Source: Streptomyces iconiensis
GTDB taxonomy: Bacteria > Actinomycetota > Actinomycetes > Streptomycetales > Streptomycetaceae
Assembly: GCF_028657195.3 (NCBI RefSeq)
Contig: NZ_JANCPR020000004.1
Span: forward strand, 62,001-126,000
Direction: 5' to 3'
Length of the DNA stretch: 64,000 bases
Both the position numbers and the translations under genes were made by a program. Below the pieces are notes generated by a model. The model saw only the letters and a list, made by a program, of their open reading frames with translations, was not told the DNA's origin and made no database searches. This document shows, piece after piece, positions 25,989 through 34,457 of the stretch (positions within the stretch are counted from its first letter, which is position 1; every line of letters starts with the position of its first letter).

Positions 25989-26166
25989 GCGCCCGGGCGG
26001 ACGGCACTTTGGCCGGTTGTCGCGCACGCCTCTTTCCGCCTATGCATCGTTTTGTAGCCAAAGTCCGTCGAAATCATTCGTTCCGCCTCTACGGCCCGGC
26101 TACGTTCAGTGCCCCACCGGGCACAGTCGGTGGATCCCCCGGAACCCTCGGCAACAGGAGGTCAGT

Positions 26167-27375
26167 ATGTCCGCACCTGTCGTGAACTTATTGGGCGGTC
26201 TCGACCCGCGCGCCCGTTTCGCGTACCCGGAAGCACCGGAGCCCGAGGAGACGTGGAACCTCCGGGGCGGCGGCACCGCCTGGGTCTACCGGGTGCCGGG
26301 CCGGCCGGCGATCGAGCGTCCGGTGATCCTCTCCGACGGCTTCTCCAGCCTGCCCAGCACGAAGAACGAGCTGTACTACGGCCTGGAGGGGGAGGGCTCG
26401 CCGAAGTACAAGTTCATCTCGGCTCTCCACGGGCGCGGCCACGACCTGGTGCTGCTGGGCTACGAGGACCGCACGAAGTCGATCCTCGACAACGCCGAGG
26501 TGGCCATCGAGTGCATCAAGACCGCCCTGTACAAGCAGGTCGGCGAGGCGCCGCTGACGGTGGGCGGGTTCAGCATGGGCGGGCTGATCACCCGGTACGC
26601 GCTGGCCAAGCTGGAGCGGCAGAAGATGATGCACAGGACGGAGCTGTACGTCTCCTACGACACCCCGCACCGGGGCGCCTGGCTGCCCATCGGCATCCAG
26701 AAGCTGATCCCGTATCTGCTGGGCGACTCGCGGATGCTGGGCCTGGTGAGCAGTCCGGCGGCGAAGCAGATGATGCGCTGGCACACGAGCACGCTGGAAG
26801 GCGAGCCCGACATGCACAAGGACCGCAAGGACTTCCTGGAGGAGCTGGCCAGGCTCGGTGACTGGCCGATGATCCCCAAGCTGATCGGCGTCGCCAACGG
26901 CGACGGCCAGGGCATCGGCAACGCCATCAAGCCCGGCGAACTCGCCCTGTCGGCCGAGGGCGACCTCTCCGGTACGAGGCTCTACACGCAGCCCCCGGGC
27001 AAGGGCGCGCTGGTGGCGGAGCTGGCCAAGACCGGCGCCGACCCGGTCAGCATCCGCACCGACACCGTTCCCGAGATCGACGGCGCTCCCGGCGGCACCC
27101 TCAACAACTTCGACATGGTGGCGCAGCTGCTCAACGCGCTCGGCGCACCGGCGACCGCGCACCACCTGTCGACGTGCTTCGTCCCGTCGGGAAGCGCGGT
27201 CGACCTGGTCGACTTCGACCTGTCGACGCCCGAGGCCGACCCGTTCGCCGACCTCAGCACGCTGCCGGTGGAGCAGAGCGGCCTGCACGAGTACCTGTGC
27301 GCACCCACGAGCGCGGCGCACACGTCGATGACGCCCGAACTGGGTTCGTGGATCGTAGGTCAACTCCCCGGCTGA
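26167..27375 (+). CDS. lipase/esterase-like alpha/beta hydrolase
   Basis: 402 residues, ATG 26167 with ACAGGAGGT upstream. The hydrolase core includes RPVILSDGFSSLPS (oxyanion region) and the nucleophile elbow VGGFSMGGLITRYALAKLE (G-F-S-M-G-G), then LYVSYDTPHRGAWLPIGIQ as in triacylglycerol/PHB-type lipases. No signal peptide, so it is probably cytoplasmic. The catalytic His is probably in the C-terminal part (LHEYLCAPTSAAHTSM). A 178-bp, relatively AT-rich upstream region separates it from the phosphatase gene. Substrate unknown. Confidence 0.82.
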   Translation: MSAPVVNLLGGLDPRARFAYPEAPEPEETWNLRGGGTAWVYRVPGRPAIERPVILSDGFSSLPSTKNELYYGLEGEGSPKYKFISALHGRGHDLVLLGYEDRTKSILDNAEVAIECIKTALYKQVGEAPLTVGGFSMGGLITRYALAKLERQKMMHRTELYVSYDTPHRGAWLPIGIQKLIPYLLGDSRMLGLVSSPAAKQMMRWHTSTLEGEPDMHKDRKDFLEELARLGDWPMIPKLIGVANGDGQGIGNAIKPGELALSAEGDLSGTRLYTQPPGKGALVAELAKTGADPVSIRTDTVPEIDGAPGGTLNNFDMVAQLLNALGAPATAHHLSTCFVPSGSAVDLVDFDLSTPEADPFADLSTLPVEQSGLHEYLCAPTSAAHTSMTPELGSWIVGQLPG

Positions 27376-27398
27376 GCAGGGCCGTTGACCTATCGGTG

Positions 27399-27429
27399 GT
27401 GAGCACCGGCCCCGGCGGCCGGTGCTCAC
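27399..27429. terminator. bidirectional hairpin terminator
   Basis: Perfect 13-bp stem (GTGAGCACCGGCC and complement) with a 5-nt loop between the convergent lipase-like and YjzC-like genes. It overlaps the YjzC-like stop codon. Confidence 0.8.
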
Positions 27430-27605
27430 TCCTGGTGGGCTCTGGTGCGGAGCCCCCAGGTGCTGCCGGGGCAGCCGCTGGGGAGCGGCGGGAAGACGTG
27501 TCCCTTGACGTCGGTGCTCCAGTGGTGGCCCTGTCCGCAGTCGCACTCGTAGATCCCGCTGGTCGGGACGGTCTCTCCAGGCTTATAGCGCTCGTTTTCA
27601 TCCAT
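27426..27605 (-). CDS. YjzC-like small protein
   Basis: 59 residues from ATG 27605; an ATG 9 bp upstream is also possible, and neither has a clear ribosome binding site. MDENERYKPGETVPTSGIYEC follows the YjzC pattern, then CDCGQGHHWSTDVKGHVFPPLPSGC, with Cys/His spacing that could bind zinc. Function is unknown. It is a single-gene unit whose stop lies within the terminator hairpin shared with the convergent gene. Confidence 0.75.
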   Translation of the reverse strand: MDENERYKPGETVPTSGIYECDCGQGHHWSTDVKGHVFPPLPSGCPGSTWGLRTRAHQE

Positions 27606-27796
27606 AAGCCACATATAACGCCCCGAGCCCTGAGGCGCGACCGCCGGAGCACACAGGGCAGGCGGAGCGGGTGGCGGGCAATGGCGTAATGCCCGTTTAG
27701 CGTGTCGATCTTTCCGGAACCTCTCCACCGCGCAGCCCCCGCGGGGCGTGCGCAGGTGTGTGCGCAGAGCGCCGTTCCGGCTTGAGGAGACACGTT

Positions 27797-29425
27797 ATGC
27801 AGGGCTTTTCCCGGGAGCCGGGCACCCACGGCCCTCTGGAGGAAGAGATCCCCACGGCGGGCAAGCGCAAGGTCGGCCGCTGGGGGGCGGTGATCGCCGT
27901 CGGCGGCTTCCTCTTCGGTTACGACACCGGGGTCGTCTCCGGTGCGCTGCTCTACATCAGGCGGGACTTCGACCTCAACTCCTTCCAGCAGGGCGCCGTG
28001 GTGAGCGTCATGCTCATCGGGGCGATGTTCGGCGCACTGGGAGCCGGCCGCGTCGCCGACCGTATCGGCCGCAAGAAGACCCTCGCCCTGGAGGGGGTCG
28101 TCTTCATCTTCGGTACGGCCATCGCCGTGGCCGCCACGGGATTCGGCATGTTGGTCGCCGGACGGGTCGTGCTCGGGCTCGCGGTCGGCGCGGCCTCGGC
28201 GACCGTGCCCATCTACCTCTCGGAGATCTCGCCGTCCCAGATCAGGGGCCGGGTCCTCAGCGCGAACCAGCTGATGATCACGGTCGGCATCCTCGCCTCG
28301 TACCTGGTCGACCTCGCCTTCGCCGGGAGCGGGAACTGGCGTGCCATGATCGGCGCCGGCTTCGTCCCCTCGGTCTTCCTCTGCCTCGGCACGCTGTTCC
28401 TGGTGCCCGAATCCCCGCTGTGGCTCATGCGGAACGGCGAGAAGGAGAAGGCGCGGAAGGTGATCGCCATGGTCAGCGACGAGGAGCACGCCGACCGGCT
28501 GCTGGAGAGATTCCGGCAGTACCAGGAGCAGCAGAAGCGGTCGGGCGGCGGGGAGGGCGGATCGCAGCAGTCGCAGCGGCAGGGCTGGCGTGTGCTGCTC
28601 ACCGCCAGGGCCCGTCCTGCGCTGGCCGTCGGCCTTGTGCTGGCGGCCGTTCAGCAGTTCGGCGGCATCAACACGATCATCTACTACTCTCCGACGATCA
28701 TCGAGCAGACCGGTCTGAACGCCTCGAACTCGATCTTCTACTCGGTCTTCATCGGCGCCATCAACCTGCTCATGACACTGGTGGCCCTCCGCCTCATCGA
28801 CAGGGTGGGCCGCAGACGGCTGCTGATCATCTCGCTGGCCGGAATGCTGGTCACGCTCGCCCTGCTCGGGCTCAGCTTCGTGGCGGACTGGAACTCGGAG
28901 CTGTCGCTCGTGTTCATGGTGCTCTACATCGCCGTGTACGCCGGTGGCCTGGGCTCCGTCTTCTGGGTGCTGGTCGGCGAGATCTTCCCGCCGTCGGCGC
29001 GCGCACCCGGTTCGAGCGCCTCGACGACCGTCAACTGGCTGTCGAACTTCGTGGTCGGCCAGGCGTTCCTGCCCGTGGCCGATGCGCTCGGCCAGGGGGA
29101 GACCTTCTGGATCTTCGCGGTCATCTGCGCGGTCGGGCTGGTCTTCGTCGGCCGCTTCGTGCCCGAGACCCAGGGCAGGGACTTCGCGGAGGTCGACGCA
29201 TCGCTCCAGGCCCGCTTCGGACACAAGCCGTCCTTCGGGAAGGGGAACGGAAACGGGAACACCGGGAGCGGCGGCGGCACCGGGAACGGCAGCGGGAGCG
29301 GTACCGGTGGCGGCGGCAAGGCGGAGGGGAGCGGTAACGGTCGGAGCGGCGGCAGCGGCAGGGGCGGCGAGGGCGGCGACGGCGAGGGCGGCGACGGCGG
29401 ACACGGGCCCGTGACGCGGGACTGA
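27797..29425 (+). CDS. MFS sugar porter (proton symporter type)
   Basis: 542 residues, ATG 27797 with GAGGAGA upstream. A 12-helix sugar porter: GGFLFGYDTGVVSGALLYI in helix 1, the GRVADRIGRKK loop 2-3 motif, the PESPLWLM motif after helix 6, QQFGGINTIIYYSP in helix 7, DRVGRRRL in loop 8-9, and PETQGRDFAEVD at the end. It imports a hexose, pentose or inositol-like sugar across the membrane. The C-terminal ~70 residues are an added Gly/Asn/Ser repeat (GNGNGNTGSGGG) of simple-sequence origin. The FUSC-family gene follows 2 bp after its stop, so they are probably co-transcribed. Confidence 0.93.
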   Translation: MQGFSREPGTHGPLEEEIPTAGKRKVGRWGAVIAVGGFLFGYDTGVVSGALLYIRRDFDLNSFQQGAVVSVMLIGAMFGALGAGRVADRIGRKKTLALEGVVFIFGTAIAVAATGFGMLVAGRVVLGLAVGAASATVPIYLSEISPSQIRGRVLSANQLMITVGILASYLVDLAFAGSGNWRAMIGAGFVPSVFLCLGTLFLVPESPLWLMRNGEKEKARKVIAMVSDEEHADRLLERFRQYQEQQKRSGGGEGGSQQSQRQGWRVLLTARARPALAVGLVLAAVQQFGGINTIIYYSPTIIEQTGLNASNSIFYSVFIGAINLLMTLVALRLIDRVGRRRLLIISLAGMLVTLALLGLSFVADWNSELSLVFMVLYIAVYAGGLGSVFWVLVGEIFPPSARAPGSSASTTVNWLSNFVVGQAFLPVADALGQGETFWIFAVICAVGLVFVGRFVPETQGRDFAEVDASLQARFGHKPSFGKGNGNGNTGSGGGTGNGSGSGTGGGGKAEGSGNGRSGGSGRGGEGGDGEGGDGGHGPVTRD

Positions 29426-29427
29426 GC

Positions 29428-30765
29428 GTGGACGTCCGCCCCCCGTCGCGCCCGCCCCCCGTCGCAGCGCTCCTGCGCGAGGGGCTGCGCAGGGCACGGC
29501 ACGCGTGGGCGGACGTCCGGCGGCGCGTGGCGAGCAGCATGTGGCCCGTCCTGCAGCAGACCATCGCCGCCGCCCTGTCCTGGTGGCTCGCGGGACACGT
29601 CATCGAGCACCACCAGCCGATCTTCGCGCCGATCACCACGATCGTCGCCCTGAACACCACTCGTGGCGGACGCGGCACCAACGCCGTACGGTTCGTCCTC
29701 GGCGTCGTCGCGGGAGTCCTCGCCGCCCAGCTGACGGTCCTCGTTCTCGGACCTGGCTACGCCACCCTGGCGGTCGCCGTCTTCCTCGCCATCCTCGCGG
29801 CGCTCGTCGTCGGGGGCGAACGCATCACCATGGCGCAGGCCGGCGTGAGCGCCGTCATCGCCGTGGCCACCGGCAGCAAGGCGGGGATCGACCGGGTGTA
29901 TGACGCCGTGCTCGGCGGGGCCGTCGCGCTCGTCTTCAGCCAGCTCCTCTTCCCCGCACACCCGCTGTCCGTGCTGCGCCGCGCCGAGACCGCCATTCTC
30001 GGCGCCCTGGCCCACGCGCTGACCCTGACGGCCGAGGTCATGGAGCGTGAGAGCGAGCGGGGCGCCGACTGGACGTGGGAGCACCTGCGCGCCGCCTACC
30101 TGCGGCTGGCCGATCTCGGCGAGGCGCGCGACAACGCGGACACCGCCGCACGCCGCTCACCCCTGTGGTGGGGCCAGCGGCAGCCCATCGAACGCGAGAG
30201 CGCGTACGCGGCCCGGCTGGACCTGCTCGGAAACAGCTGCCTCACCCTCACCCGTACGGCCACGGGGCTGCCCGCCGGACAGCGCGCCGTGCTGTCGCCC
30301 GAGGTACGGGAGCTGGCCGAGACGCTGCGTTCCCTCACCGTGTCCTCCGACGACCGCACCGCCCGGCAACGTGCGGCCGAACGGGCCCTCGCCGTCGGCC
30401 GACGCGTGACCGGCCCGGACACCGGCCACGGCTCAGGTTCCCGGTCCGACTCCGGCTCCGGCCCCCGCTCCGACTCCGACTCCGACTCCGACTCCGGTCA
30501 CGCTCCGGAGCAGGAAGCGGGACTTCTTGTGGCCCGCGCGGGTGTACGGATGGTGGTCCTGGACCTCCTCGTCTTCGTCGGCGCCGACCTCGGGGAGCAC
30601 GGTGGCGCCGGCAGTGGTGCCGTCACCGGCTTCGGCGGGGCCACGGGCGGGCCGCTCGGCGGGGTGACGCACGTACGCGTCAGCGCCCCGCCCGAGCTGC
30701 GCCGGCCTTTCGGCCTTCCCTTCCGCCTCTCGTTCCGCCATCCGTTCCACCGGCGCAGGGACTGA
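29428..30765 (+). CDS. FUSC-family (aromatic acid exporter-like) membrane protein
   Basis: 445 residues, GTG start at 29428, 2 bp after the sugar porter. The N-terminal ~170 residues hold about six membrane segments with the family's typical start (VLQQTIAAALSWWLAGHVIEHHQPIFAPITTIVAL, then RGGRGTNAVRFVLGVVAGVLAA). The rest is a cytoplasmic helical region (EHLRAAYLRLADLGEARDNAD) seen in YccS/AaeB-like aromatic acid exporters. A Ser/Asp-Ser-Asp repeat near residues 330-355 comes from a tccgac DNA repeat. The exported substrate is not known. Confidence 0.85.
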   Translation: MDVRPPSRPPPVAALLREGLRRARHAWADVRRRVASSMWPVLQQTIAAALSWWLAGHVIEHHQPIFAPITTIVALNTTRGGRGTNAVRFVLGVVAGVLAAQLTVLVLGPGYATLAVAVFLAILAALVVGGERITMAQAGVSAVIAVATGSKAGIDRVYDAVLGGAVALVFSQLLFPAHPLSVLRRAETAILGALAHALTLTAEVMERESERGADWTWEHLRAAYLRLADLGEARDNADTAARRSPLWWGQRQPIERESAYAARLDLLGNSCLTLTRTATGLPAGQRAVLSPEVRELAETLRSLTVSSDDRTARQRAAERALAVGRRVTGPDTGHGSGSRSDSGSGPRSDSDSDSDSGHAPEQEAGLLVARAGVRMVVLDLLVFVGADLGEHGGAGSGAVTGFGGATGGPLGGVTHVRVSAPPELRRPFGLPFRLSFRHPFHRRRD

Positions 30766-30784
30766 AGTGGCGGACGGCCTGGGC

Positions 30785-31351
30785 TCACCGCGCGCCCCGT
30801 TCCCGTACCAACTGCTCGATGGCGGCGAGGCGTTGCTCCAGCCGGTCGATGTCGCCCCGTGTCGCCTGCTGAGCCGAGGGCAGCGGGACGATGAGGAGCC
30901 GTCCGTCGGGCTCCAGGCTGCCGCGCTCCACGGTGCGAACGGTGCCGCCCGTCTGGACCCGTACCGCCTGGGAGACCTCGCCCGAACGCAGCCCGAGCCG
31001 CCGCAGTGCGCTCCGTACGAGCTTTCCGTCCCGTACGACGGTGGTCGATGAGCCCTCCAGCAGCCGGGCGGCGTGCTCGTCGGAGGCCAGCCACCTGTTC
31101 AGCAGCGCGTTGACGGCGACGAGGGTGGTGGCGCCGATGATGCCGCCCAGAAGGCTGTAGTCGGCGCCGATGACGGCGTTCTGGACGACGTTGGACAGCA
31201 GGAAGATCACGACGAAGTCGAACGTGTTCATGTTCGCGAGCCCTCGCTTCCCGGTGAAGCGGAAGAGCGCGACGATGACCACGTAGACCAGTACGGTCCG
31301 CAGGATCTTGTCCGCGACCGGGATCTCCAGCGTCACCATGTCCTGCCACAT
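30785..31351 (-). CDS. DUF421 (YetF-like) membrane protein
   Basis: 188 residues, ATG 31351 with GAGGTGG upstream. Three N-terminal membrane helices (RTVLVYVVIVALFRFTGKRGL, FDFVVIFLLSNVVQNAVIG, LLGGIIGATTLVAVNALLN) with the DUF421 signature FTGKRGLANMNTFDFVV precede the YetF C-terminal domain. The latter includes LLEGSSTTVVRDGKLVRSALRR. A final helical stretch (RGDIDRLEQRLAAIEQLV) could form a coiled coil. Function is unknown; it is convergent with the FUSC gene. Confidence 0.9.
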   Translation of the reverse strand: MWQDMVTLEIPVADKILRTVLVYVVIVALFRFTGKRGLANMNTFDFVVIFLLSNVVQNAVIGADYSLLGGIIGATTLVAVNALLNRWLASDEHAARLLEGSSTTVVRDGKLVRSALRRLGLRSGEVSQAVRVQTGGTVRTVERGSLEPDGRLLIVPLPSAQQATRGDIDRLEQRLAAIEQLVRERGAR

Positions 31352-31524
31352 GCCGGGCCACCTCTCCGTGACGGTCGTCGGGGTCGGCCTCCAGTGTTGG
31401 CGCGACCCGCTGCCCTCCCTCCGCCCCGCGCCCGAATTGCGGCGCGGTTCGCTGGAGGGGACGCTCGAACGGACCCCCACGGAGCTGTCACGGGTCCGGC
31501 GGGACCGGTCGAGAGGTGGCGTGC

Positions 31525-32571
31525 ATGAAGGCGATCACGGTGGTGCCCGGTGATCCGGGCCAGGTGCGGGTCGGCGAGGTGCCCGACCCGGCGGAGGACG
31601 AGGGTGCGCTGCTGGTCGAGGGGCGGCTGCTCGGGATCTGCGGTACGGACGTCGACATCGTCCAGCAGGGCTACGGCAGCCTGCCGCCGGGGCGTGACCG
31701 GCTGGTGGTCGGGCACGAGTCGCTGGGCGTGGTGGTCGACGCACCCGTGGCCGGTGGATTCGCCGTCGGCGACCTCGTCGCGGGCATCGTGCGGCGGCCT
31801 GACCCGGTGCCGTGCGAACCCTGCTCGCACGGCGAGTGGGACTTCTGCCGCAACGGGCGGTACACCGAACGCGGCATCAAGGAGCGGGACGGCTACGGCT
31901 CACAGTACTGGCGTATCGAGCCCGACTACGCGATCCGCCTCGACCCCGGTGTGGGGGACCACGGTGTGCTGCTGGAGCCCACGTCCGTGCTGGCCAAGGC
32001 GTGGGAGCAGACCGACCGCATCTTCGCCCGCGCCTCATGGCGGCCCCGGACGGCCCTGGTGACCGGGGCGGGCCCGATCGGACTGCTGGCAGCGCTGCTG
32101 GGCGTACAGCGCGGCCTGGACGTCCACGTCCTGGACATCAACGACAAGGGGCCCAAGTCGCAGCTGGTCGGCGACCTCGGCGCCACCTTCCACACCGGTG
32201 ACGTCAAGGACACGGGGATCAGCCCTGACGTCGTCATCGAGTGCACGGGACACGGCCCCCTGGTCTTCGAGCTGGTGGACATCGTCACTCCCAACTCCGT
32301 CATCTGCCTGACGGGCATGTCGGCGGGCTCCTCGCCCGTGCCCCTCGGCACGGATGAACTGAACGAGAAGATGGTCCTGGACAACACGGTCATGTTCGGC
32401 ACGGTCAACGCCGCACGCCGCCACTACGAACAGGCCGCCACGGCCCTGTCCAGCGCCGACGGCGGCTGGCTCGACGGCCTCATCACGCGGCGCGTTCCGA
32501 TGGACGAGTACCCCGACGCGCTCCACAAGACCGAGGACGACATCAAGGTCGTCGTCGACCTCCGCGGGTGA
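31525..32571 (+). CDS. glucose 1-dehydrogenase-like zinc alcohol dehydrogenase (MDR family)
   Basis: 348 residues, ATG 31525 preceded by GAGAGGTGG. Catalytic zinc ligands are in GICGTD and GHE; structural zinc cysteines are in PCEPCSHGEWDFC. The NAD(P) fold is TGAGPIGLLAALLGVQRG. The pattern GIKERDGYGSQYWRIEPDYAI and VVIECTGHGPLVFEL matches the archaeal-type glucose dehydrogenases of the MDR superfamily, which oxidise glucose and related aldoses to lactones. The cofactor preference is not settled from sequence. It is transcribed alone and divergent from DUF421. Confidence 0.88.
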   Translation: MKAITVVPGDPGQVRVGEVPDPAEDEGALLVEGRLLGICGTDVDIVQQGYGSLPPGRDRLVVGHESLGVVVDAPVAGGFAVGDLVAGIVRRPDPVPCEPCSHGEWDFCRNGRYTERGIKERDGYGSQYWRIEPDYAIRLDPGVGDHGVLLEPTSVLAKAWEQTDRIFARASWRPRTALVTGAGPIGLLAALLGVQRGLDVHVLDINDKGPKSQLVGDLGATFHTGDVKDTGISPDVVIECTGHGPLVFELVDIVTPNSVICLTGMSAGSSPVPLGTDELNEKMVLDNTVMFGTVNAARRHYEQAATALSSADGGWLDGLITRRVPMDEYPDALHKTEDDIKVVVDLRG

Positions 32572-32696
32572 GCGCGGCCCCGGGAGCGGAACGGCCCGCG
32601 CGGGGGAGGTCAGCCGGGTCGGCTGCGGACTCCCGGCTCCTGGCTCCCGGCGACGGGCTATGGCTCCTGGCTACGGCCCCTGGCCATGGCTACGGG

Positions 32697-33182
32697 CTAC
32701 GGCTCCGGCAGGGGAACGGTGAGGCCGGTCTTGACCGGTTCGAGCACCGGCAGGGTCTCGTAGCGGCGCACGTTCTCGTCGTTCATGAACAGCCCGTCCG
32801 ACAGCGCGCGGCATGCCGCGAGGCTCTCGGTGACCAGCACGACGACGTAGTCCCACGGTCCGGCCAGGTCGTAGCACTGCTGCACATGCGGCTCGGCCAG
32901 CATGCGGGTGCGGAACGCGGCGTGGTGCTCGGAGGATTCGCGTTCGAGGGTCACCAGGACCACGGCCAGCGTGGCGGCGCCGAGCGCCGTCGGGTCGAGC
33001 ACGGCGACCTCGCGCGCGATCACACCGGCGGCGCGGTAGCCCCGGATGCGGCGCTGGACCGCGCTGGGTGACAGGCCCACGTGGTCACCCAGTTCCCGCA
33101 GCGTGCGCCCGGCGTCCTCCTGGAGGAGCCGCAGCAGTTGGTGGTCGAGGGAGTCGGGGACGAAGGGCGACGGCTTGGGCAC
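32697..33182 (-). CDS. Lrp/AsnC-family transcriptional regulator
   Basis: 161 residues from GTG 33182 (VPKPSPFVPDSLDHQLLRLL). The HTH is DAGRTLRELGDHVGLSPSAVQRRIRGYRAAGVI, followed by the RAM effector domain (AVVLVTLERESSEHHAAFRTRMLAEPHVQQCYDLAGPWDYVVVLV). No Shine-Dalgarno was seen before the GTG. It diverges from a PLP-dependent dehydratase, and a TTTTGC-N9-GCAAAA inverted repeat lies directly upstream. It is probably a local amino-acid-responsive regulator of that gene and of itself. Confidence 0.88.
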   Translation of the reverse strand: MPKPSPFVPDSLDHQLLRLLQEDAGRTLRELGDHVGLSPSAVQRRIRGYRAAGVIAREVAVLDPTALGAATLAVVLVTLERESSEHHAAFRTRMLAEPHVQQCYDLAGPWDYVVVLVTESLAACRALSDGLFMNDENVRRYETLPVLEPVKTGLTVPLPEP

Positions 33183-33210
33183 GCAACAATTTTGCGTGGC
33201 GGCGGCAAAA
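33183..33210. promoter_or_regulatory. probable Lrp operator
   Basis: AT-rich island in GC-rich DNA with inverted repeat TTTTGC (33190-33195) and GCAAAA (33205-33210), plus the overlapping GCAACAATTTTGC. It is located between the Lrp gene start and the divergent dehydratase. Confidence 0.6.
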
Positions 33211-33285
33211 CTTTCAATCGCGATCACCGCCCTCCGCTCTACGGTGAGCTGACCTGCGCATCCGCCCCTGTCGGAAGGCTCACAC

Positions 33286-34323
33286 ATGCACGGCACGAAC
33301 CTCGGCCACGGTAGGAACCCCGATCACGGCATGGACCCGGACCACGGCACGGATCCGGACCACGGCACGGATCCGGGCCACGGCATGGACCTCGATCTCG
33401 ACCGGATCGCGGAAGCTTCGCGGCTGATCGACCCGGTGTTCCTCAACTCGCCGCAGTACGCCGACGAACAGCTCTGCGCCGCGCTCGGCAAACGGGTCCT
33501 GGTCAAGATCGAAACGCTGAATCCGCTGCGTAGCTTCAAGGGCCGGGGCATGGACCTGCTGGCCCGCGAGTTCGACCGTGGCACCCGCCTGGTGTGCGAG
33601 TCGACCGGGAACTTCGGCCAGGCCGTCGGCTACGCGGCTGCCCGGCACGGCCTGAGCGCCGAGGTGTTCGTACCCGAGGGAATCAGCCCCGTGAAGCTGA
33701 CCAGGATGGCCTCCCTCGGCGCACACGTGCACGAGATCGGCGGCGGCCGTGCCGAGGAGGCCGCCCGCGAGTACGCCGCCGCGCACAAGGACAGCGTCTT
33801 CATCGAGGACGGCAGGCACCCGCGTATCGCGGAGGGCGCGGGAACCATCGGCGTCGAACTGCTCACCGCGGGCCCGATCGACACGGTGGTGCTGCCGGTC
33901 GGTGACGGCGCGCTGATCACCGGCGTAGCCCGCTGGTTCAAGGAGCACGCTCCGCACACCCGCGTCGTCGGCGTCTGCGCCAAGGGTGCGCCGAGCATGG
34001 TGGACAGCTGGCGGTCCGACCGGGTGCTCCCGACCGAAGGCGCCGACACCTTCGCCGAGGGCATCGCGATCAGCTCACCGATCCCCGAATCCGTCGACCG
34101 TATGCGCCTGTTGGTGGACGACATGGTGGTCGTGGACGACGCGGACATGCTGGCGGCGATGCGGACCGCGCTGACGACCCTCGGGGTGCTGCCTGAACCC
34201 GCGGGCGCCGCCGGACTGGCCGCCATCGCCACCCACGACCTGCCGGGCGAGGTGCTGGCGACCGTCGTCACCGGGGCCAACGTGTCACCCGGCCTCTTCG
34301 GCGACGTACTGGTTTCCGGCTAG
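33286..34323 (+). CDS. PLP-dependent threonine/serine dehydratase-like enzyme
   Basis: 345 residues, ATG 33286 with GGAAGG upstream. The fold-type II PLP motif SFKGRG (Lys Schiff base) is followed by the phosphate/Asn motif ESTGNFGQAVGYAAARHG, then VLPVGDGALITGVARWF (glycine-rich phosphate cup) and EPAGAAGLAAI. These match threonine ammonia-lyase and serine dehydratase relatives; there is no C-terminal ACT domain, so it is the catabolic, non-allosteric type. Residues 8-37 are an extra His/Asp/Pro repeat (DPDHGT) from an 18-bp DNA repeat. The divergent Lrp protein probably controls it. Confidence 0.88.
   Translation: MHGTNLGHGRNPDHGMDPDHGTDPDHGTDPGHGMDLDLDRIAEASRLIDPVFLNSPQYADEQLCAALGKRVLVKIETLNPLRSFKGRGMDLLAREFDRGTRLVCESTGNFGQAVGYAAARHGLSAEVFVPEGISPVKLTRMASLGAHVHEIGGGRAEEAAREYAAAHKDSVFIEDGRHPRIAEGAGTIGVELLTAGPIDTVVLPVGDGALITGVARWFKEHAPHTRVVGVCAKGAPSMVDSWRSDRVLPTEGADTFAEGIAISSPIPESVDRMRLLVDDMVVVDDADMLAAMRTALTTLGVLPEPAGAAGLAAIATHDLPGEVLATVVTGANVSPGLFGDVLVSG
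33307..33396. repeat. 18-bp tandem repeat in the dehydratase N-terminus
   Basis: Five 18-bp units of the form CACGGCACGGATCCGGAC with 1-7 differences. The same length and the same cggatccgg core occur in the pcaH repeat 17 kb away. Confidence 0.85.
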
Positions 34324-34457
34324 GGCTCCAGCGGGGGAACGGGGCATGATGCCTGGTCAGCCCCGGTCTCGGCACATGAGTGGTCACCGGCGACGAGCGG
34401 TCGGCGTCCAGGGGCCGGGCCCGGGGCGGGGCGAGTCAGCATGACAAACTGATCAAC

